A DNA stretch of 64,000 bases from Gnetum montanum (lineage: Eukaryota > Streptophyta > Gnetopsida > Gnetales > Gnetaceae): assembly GCA_015680685.1 (NCBI GenBank), contig MNCI01026645.1, positions 5,867-69,866 of the forward strand, given 5' to 3'. The stretch's first letter is position 1. Every line of letters begins with the position of its first letter. Below the pieces are notes generated by a model that saw nothing but the letters and a program-made list of their open reading frames with translations, made no database searches and was not told the origin of the DNA. This document shows positions 58,655-64,000 of the stretch, piece by piece. A program made the translations under genes and the position numbers.

Positions 58655-58878
58655 GTTTACTCCTCTATGTTAACACACCGAGAGAAGAGAGTGCACAAAG
58701 TAAGTTGAGTGACGAGCACTGTGCAAGATACCTTTCGAAGTTTCTATTATGTTGCTTTTACATATTCATTGTCTTTCTCATTTGCATGCACCATGGGATT
58801 TAAGATGCCCAGAGAATTTCATGACGAGTTGAATAGAGCACTGTGGATTGTGGAGGCTTGCAAGGAGCCTCACCCCCA
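58655..58878 (+). repeat. Left LTR of small element
   Basis: Shared with the right LTR: TTACTCCTCT(A/G)TGTTAAC, GAGAGAAGAGAGTGC, CTGTGCAAGA, TTTTACATATTCATTGTC and CACCATGGGATTTAAG. The end is placed at CCCCCA just before AAA and the primer site. Confidence 0.7.
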
Positions 58879-58881
58879 AAA

Positions 58882-58894
58882 TGGTATCAGAGCC
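58882..58894 (+). promoter_or_regulatory. Primer binding site of small LTR element
   Basis: TGGTATCAGAGCC, an exact match to the common initiator-Met tRNA site, identical to that at 8,518-8,530. Confidence 0.85.
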
Positions 58895-58942
58895 TAGGCT
58901 AAAAATGTTTTGGATTAGATTGCCCCAAAAAGTGAAGGTTCT

Positions 58943-59914
58943 ATGTTTTCATTATTTGTGTCAATGGATATTTAGTAGCAACTATATCCAAAAATAGAGG
59001 AAATTAGTGATGAAGATGGTGAAGCCCTAAATGAAAATGGATTCACTTTTGAACAACAAGTTGTTTACGAAGTTGAGCCAAGCAATGAAGAATGACCAAC
59101 ATATACATTTGAAAATGTGGAGTCTTGGTCCAATGAAGGATGGACAATAGTGGAAGAAGCATCTATCTTGCCAGAAGCTCCTATTATGCAGCTAATAGGT
59201 CATGATGGCCTTTCAGAACTTGATATAGGTATGTTGTCTCTTGCGGCCATTCTCTCCACAGTCAAGAATTTTCATAAGTACACAATAGGAAGCTTATATT
59301 GGAAGATGAGAAGTCAATATGAACAACAGTGAGAAGAGCTGATGACAACCTATTATTGGATGATGGGAGAAGCTTATTCCTCTATGCTAGAATTAGCAGA
59401 AATGGTTGTGATAGATCAAGCACAAATCAAAAGAGTCAATACAATTGCTGAGATGCAGCTTATTGAAGAAGCTACTGCATGTCTTAGAAATCCCGAGAAG
59501 ACACCAATTGAATTTGAAATAGCAGAGTTGTCATCCTTAGATAATGATCAAATTGTTCTTGATAGACCTAGTCCATCAAGTCTAGTTTGAGTTCCATCAT
59601 AGGACAAGTATGGATCGATGTACATCTACCCTCCAGAATTGGAAGCAGAACTAGATGATGTAGGTGACAAAAATCCATTTGCTAAAGAAGATCAGAGAAT
59701 GCTAGGGAAAGTTGAGGAAGGATACATGAACATCTACAATGAATATTCGATGGTTGTCTACGTTGAAGGTATGAAAGCTTAAGCCCAAGCTGAAAAAGAA
59801 AGGCGATTTCATCATCAATTGCTTAGGCTTTTGATATATGGAAACCAAGATGTGGATATGGCACAGGTCCTTGATCTGGATCAACCCCCAAACAATGACA
59901 ATCCAGGAGGTTAG
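58943..59914 (+). pseudogene. Unidentified protein of the small LTR element
   Basis: The frame from ATG 58,943 to TAG 59,912-59,914 is 324 codons with no indel but seven internal stops (two adjacent TAG at 58,973-58,978, then TGA, TGA, TGA, TAG, TAA). Each is one C-to-T step from CAG, CGA or CAA. The encoded protein is acidic, with IEEISDEDGEALNENGF near the start, YTIGSLYWKMRSQYEQQ in the middle, and helix-rich IAEMQLIEEATACLRN, suggesting coiled coil. I recognise no gag, envelope or enzyme motif. It could be a diverged gag, a captured host fragment, or an element-specific protein. Confidence 0.5.
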
Positions 59915-60213
59915 TGAAATTGAGCCTTCATGATGTGGTCACGCAATCTAAGTCTGAAGGTGAAAGAACCAATCGACAAAGGCAGTGAACTATCAAAAGA
60001 CCAGAAGATGATCCTTCCTTTCCATGTATCTTTATTAAGTAAGAAGTCATTTGTTCCTAGTGGTAGTAAAATAGATTTTCCTGATATTCCAAAGGATGCC
60101 ATCTATAGTCCATTAGACAATTGGAGGCTTTTTAGATATCAAGGGTCATGGTATTAGACTTGTTTTCTTACTGTTTTTCACCGAAGATGAAGTTTCTAAA
60201 TGGAAGTCTGAAG

Positions 60214-60428
60214 GTTACTCCTCTGTGTTAACGCCCTGAGAGAAGAGAGTCTGTGTTAACGCCCTGAGAGAAGAGAGTGCGTGAAGTGAGTTAAGTGACA
60301 AGCGCTGTGCAAGACAGTTTTCCAAAGTTTCTGTTGCTTTTACATATTCATTGTCTTTCACCATGGGATTTAAGCTGCGTAGAGATTTTGCCTAGAGATT
60401 TTCATGATGAGTTGAGTGGAGCACAGCG
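60214..60428 (+). repeat. Right LTR of small element, with 28-bp duplication
   Basis: TGTGTTAACGCCCTGAGAG starts at 60,224 and again at 60,252, giving two 28-bp units; the left LTR has one. Similarity to the left LTR stops at about 60,428 (GGAGCAC). Confidence 0.7.
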
Positions 60429-61200
60429 TGCATCTGCAATGCGATATATGGTCGTTGTTGTTGGTCTGCAATTTCGAACTAAATTTTGATTGGTCTGCAG
60501 CAGCATAGATTGCAGCATGGGTCTGGATCCTAGGATCATCGTTTTCTGAAATCAGAACAGCATGTTAAGTCCAATGATAATTATAATTATATTAAATTTT
60601 AGAAAACATTTTTCCAGTTTCAAGTAAAATCTAAGACTTGCTTGAAGAAAAAAACAGTTCCGTTCTCGCACTCAAGATTTGGAACCGGCACATAACACTT
60701 CAGGAACCTACGTGAATGAAACCTTCTTAGGCATTAAATCATTGTTTTGGAACATTACAAGGTTATATACTTACACAGGATCAAGAATCAGGGTGCAGTA
60801 TTGCAGTCCAGAACCTAAGAAATCAACTTTTTAATCTGCAGAAAAGCAAGTTTTCCTAAATCCAAAAGCTTTATGCTTAGTAATGGTAACTATGCAATAA
60901 AGTGCTTCTTCAGGTATAAACAAAACGTTCAGTAAACATAGTTGCTTATATTTCCTGAAGTAAAACTTTAACCCAATATAAATACGACTGCTTGAAACAA
61001 AAATATTCAGTTTCGATCTTTTCAGTGAAACGCCTTGAAAAAAATGTAACTAGAATTAATTAAAGGGCAAACCTGAAGAAGGGAATTGGAGGCATAGCAT
61101 GATATATCATTGCCAGAACTGAGTAAACCGGATTATGCCTAAGTCCCTGACTCTCGTTGAAGTCCTGCATTGCCCAGCCATGATCGTTAGTAATTACTTG
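60429..61200 (-). CDS. Possible 3'-terminal exons of an unidentified gene
   Basis: On the minus strand a 92-bp exon (61,164-61,073) encodes DFNESQGLRHNPVYSVLAMI and then YHAMPPIPFF. It is preceded by TACTAAC (a textbook branch point) and TGCAG, and followed by donor GTTTGC. Splicing to a 40-bp exon (60,814-60,775; acceptor TTGATTTCTTAG, donor GTAAGT) continues in frame as FWTAILHPDS and a TGA at 60,783-60,781. A further acceptor CTGATTTCAG at about 60,546 may begin a 3' untranslated exon. Base composition and codon sense are unlike the surrounding repeats. I do not recognise the protein. Upstream exons near 61,250-61,400 are uncertain, and the gene may be a remnant. Confidence 0.35.
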
Positions 61201-62049
61201 CGCCGAATAAAGATAATGATGATAAAAAGCTCAACTCAATGGATGTCGATTATGTTTGTATTGTATTGCGAACCAGAACACCAATTATAATGCCATTGCT
61301 GAGGCCCACTTAAACATCATAACCAACTAATGATGGAATGTTGTACATACGCTCGCCAGCAAGAATCCAGCGTAATTAATTAATTGATTAAGGAGTTCCA
61401 TGAAATTAATTGAGATTGATACTGATCTTTTATTTACGTCAACAAAATTTTGATAACAAGGACAAACGTGGCTAGCTAGAAGCCGAGTACGTGAATACGA
61501 GTGACCTACCAACAAGTTTGGAACTTTGTTCCCCATTCCTTGACTCTATGTGTCTCGACTTCTGCTACAAATTTTTATTTTTTTAAGGCAGATAATTTTA
61601 GGCACTCCACGTGCATCTGCATCTGCGTATGCACTGAAAACCTGTGCATCTGCATCTGCATCTGCAGATGTACTGAAAACATGTAATAACATTTGCATCT
61701 GCGTCAGCCCATGAATTAAAAGCATGGTCATTTTTCTAAAAAAGATACACGTATAAGTAACATTTATAACTTTTCTTTGCATTGCTCTGATTTAATGGGG
61801 CGTCCAATATGCAGCTAGTTACTGTGCTTTTATTAGGTACAAAGACTTAAAAAGATAATAGGCATTAAATTTGTGTTACAAAAGTTAAATATCTAGTAAT
61901 GCTTTATGTAATTAGAAAATATGATATAAACTTTTTGCTGTAACATTATTTTTTATTTTAAATGTTTATCATCAAGGACAACTAAAAAAAATGTAATGCT
62001 CATCTTTAAAATCTTCAGACCCACATACCTTGCATATTCATTTCCCTTC
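61201..62049. other. Gene-flank-like sequence with hexanucleotide repeat
   Basis: More balanced composition than elsewhere. The main feature is the TGCATC repeat listed separately; no coding exon could be supported. Confidence 0.4.
61606..61708. repeat. TGCATC hexanucleotide repeat in a higher-order unit
   Basis: Runs of TGCATC (two to three copies) alternate with a TGCACTGAAAAC or GTACTGAAAAC spacer, giving two to three units of about 35-40 bp. The last unit is decayed. Confidence 0.8.
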
Positions 62050-62820
62050 TTTCTAGCCTTAGATGATGTGAACTCCAACTAAGGTTTATTGATGAAAATG
62101 GAAGCCAACTTGAGAGTATAGATGATCCATAACAAACTTTTGAATTAAATTCATTATCTCTTATGTATTCTCAATAAAATTGTGCATATGCTTTGAATCA
62201 CTTTGTATCTCCTCTAATGAGATATCCCAATTCTTTAAGTATTGTATCCTTTGAAAATACTATTGTATATACTCTAATAGAAGCATGGAATAGTGTGTTT
62301 GTACTTTCACCTTTAATTCATAAAGTAAAAATATTTTTTTGTACTCTTTCAATAGCCTTCCAATTTTTAGCGCTAAGACATGAACCCCAAACTATGCATT
62401 CCTATAAAAAAATGGATAATTCACTATCTTAAAAATTTATTTTCTAAACTTGCAACCTCAAACTCCTAATGCCTAACATTTGTTTTTAATTGCATAAATA
62501 GCCTTTATTCTTCCTATTATTTTATTTTTAATGAATTTATTCAATCTATAATTATTTAAATATTGAAAACACAAGTATCTCAAAGAGTTCATGATTTATA
62601 CATTCTAATAACTAAATTTAGGATTATATTGCATATTTCTTCTGCCCCATATCATCACTTTAGTTTTCTCTACATTGAGTTGCAATCTAGAATATATGCA
62701 AAAATTTTCTATAATTTCTAACATATTAGATATGCATTTCTCATAAGTGGATATCAAAGTAGCATTATCTATACAAAGAAGTACATATCTAGGTTGTCCA
62801 TCTAATCTTGCAACTCATCA
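62050..62820 (-). pseudogene. LINE reverse transcriptase C-terminal fragment
   Basis: On the minus strand, IEATLIS-like DNATLISTYEKCISNMLEII (about 62,775-62,715) and LNVEKTKVMIWGRRNMQY (about 62,680-62,625) match the part of LINE reverse transcriptase just after the catalytic box, where KTKVM is a familiar block. NYRLNKFIKNKIIGRIKA follows near 62,545-62,490. The catalytic box and everything upstream are missing, and the frame is broken in places. It belongs to a different copy than the LINE at 33.5-43.5 kb. Confidence 0.6.
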
Positions 62821-63524
62821 ATGTTGAGACCAAAAATAGTTACGTGTAGTATAGAGTATATTCATTTATTACATCTAACTCATGTGATTGTTTATGCATC
62901 TTGGAAATCTCCCTTGAATGGTACAAACATAAATACAAATAAATTGAAAATTTTTCCCATAAACCTGCTGTTTGAGTATGAGTTTAAGTTGTAGCATTTT
63001 GACTTAGGTAAAATAGTACTAATTATGGAGTTAATTATTAACATTGCTAAAGGCACTGATGTCAAAAATTTCACACACAAATGTTTTTACAAAATATTTG
63101 AATGGAACTTCAAAATCTTTTCATTACTCTTTTGAGCTTTCAACTATGAGAAAAAAATCATAGTTTAATCAACAACATTTCTTGGAGTTGAAATTGTAAC
63201 ATTGTTAGAATTCCATAAGCAAAAGTTCCTAGATGAGGAAAAAATTGCAACATTTTAGAATATTACAACATTTGTTGGATTTTATCCATGTCAAACTCTT
63301 GAACCTTACCTCAAAAAATTCTTTTGGTCTTCTTGGCTTACATTTTTTGGAATTTAATTTTGTGAAAATTTTAAGCTTTATTTTTAAAAAATTCTTTTAA
63401 TCTTTTCCACTTTCAAATTTATTTACTAAAATAGAGAATTCAATCCTTTCAAAGATCCATAAGATATTCATTTTTTCCTTAATTTCATTCTATTATTTCA
63501 AGAAAGATGTAATTTTTTATTTTG
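62821..63524. other. No recognisable feature
   Basis: AT-rich sequence up to the terminal gap. Confidence 0.5.
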
Positions 63525-64000
63525 NNNNNNNNNNNNNNNNNNNNNNNNNNNNNNNNNNNNNNNNNNNNNNNNNNNNNNNNNNNNNNNNNNNNNNNNNNNN
63601 NNNNNNNNNNNNNNNNNNNNNNNNNNNNNNNNNNNNNNNNNNNNNNNNNNNNNNNNNNNNNNNNNNNNNNNNNNNNNNNNNNNNNNNNNNNNNNNNNNNN
63701 NNNNNNNNNNNNNNNNNNNNNNNNNNNNNNNNNNNNNNNNNNNNNNNNNNNNNNNNNNNNNNNNNNNNNNNNNNNNNNNNNNNNNNNNNNNNNNNNNNNN
63801 NNNNNNNNNNNNNNNNNNNNNNNNNNNNNNNNNNNNNNNNNNNNNNNNNNNNNNNNNNNNNNNNNNNNNNNNNNNNNNNNNNNNNNNNNNNNNNNNNNNN
63901 NNNNNNNNNNNNNNNNNNNNNNNNNNNNNNNNNNNNNNNNNNNNNNNNNNNNNNNNNNNNNNNNNNNNNNNNNNNNNNNNNNNNNNNNNNNNNNNNNNNN
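63525..64000. other. Assembly gap (N to window end)
   Basis: 476 unknown bases. Confidence 1.

Larger units (their letters stand above)
51773..58655 (-). mobile_element. Athila/Tat-like element with long 3' ORF (family A, minus copy)
   Basis: Read right to left: integrase (58,640-57,575), spacer, 951-codon ORF (55,620-52,768), purine tract, 3' LTR (52,620-51,773). This is the same order as 20,960-28,190 on plus. The 5' part (gag to RNase H) is missing, cut off at about 58,655 where a small LTR element begins; the sequence on that element's far side does not continue it. Confidence 0.8.
58655..60428 (+). mobile_element. Small LTR element (about 1.8 kb) with an unidentified ORF
   Basis: Short direct repeats (58,655-58,878 and 60,214-60,428) flank 1.3 kb. 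The first is followed by an exact TGGTATCAGAGCC primer site. The inner region holds one frame and no protease, reverse transcriptase or integrase, so this is a non-autonomous, TRIM-like element. The right LTR lacks about 40 bases at its end and has an internal 28-bp duplication. No target duplication is seen, and flanking sequence differs on the two sides (family A integrase on the left, gene-like sequence on the right). Confidence 0.65.

Noticed and set aside
1-64000. CRISPR arrays, bacterial operons, rRNA or intact tRNA genes
   Set aside because: None seen; the sequence is plant nuclear repeat DNA.

Overview
This window looks like intergenic DNA from a seed plant with a very large, old, repeat-packed genome. 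A gymnosperm (conifer-type) is the most likely source, but that is inference. The signs are an AT-rich background, nested and heavily decayed LTR retrotransposons of several lineages, LINE and tRNA-derived SINE remnants, assembly gaps (44,359-44,971 and 63,525-64,000, plus a single N at 14,127), and almost no ordinary gene content. I see no CRISPR arrays, operons or bacterial features.

Layout. 1-5,643: 3' part of a Ty3/gypsy element in which gag and protease are joined directly to the integrase C-terminus, followed by a 1,551-bp LTR. 5,644-7,967: a dispersed repeat with a SINE-like segment, then a 66-bp tandem array. 7,968-14,557: a whole but dead Ty3/gypsy chromovirus inserted inside that array. 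14,558-15,590: second copy of the dispersed repeat. 19,700-28,190 (+) and 51,773-58,655 (-): two opposed copies of one Athila/Tat-like family (family A here), each with integrase, a ~2-kb spacer, a ~950-codon extra ORF, and an LTR. 29,555-30,900 (-): a third, related pol fragment. 33,540-43,470 (-): a LINE split by a solo LTR (34,577-35,712) and by a 6-kb LTR element (36,861-42,824) that carries an intronless CCR4-type nuclease pseudogene. 45,409-50,018 (-): a complete Ty1/copia element with a perfect target-site duplication. 58,655-60,428: a small LTR element with one unidentified ORF. 60,500-61,165 (-): possible last exons of an ordinary gene. 62,050-62,820 (-): another LINE piece.

How it fits together. 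Nothing here appears to be a working pathway. The coding parts are retroelement proteins, nearly all broken by premature stops. Most of those stops are one C-to-T (or G-to-A) step from Gln, Arg or Trp codons, the pattern expected from deamination of methylated cytosine in silenced plant DNA. The most unusual features are the CCR4-type cargo inside an LTR element, the conserved long 3' ORF with a possible internal promoter in family A, and the short LTR element with an unknown ORF. All family assignments come from reading motifs by eye; no database search was run.
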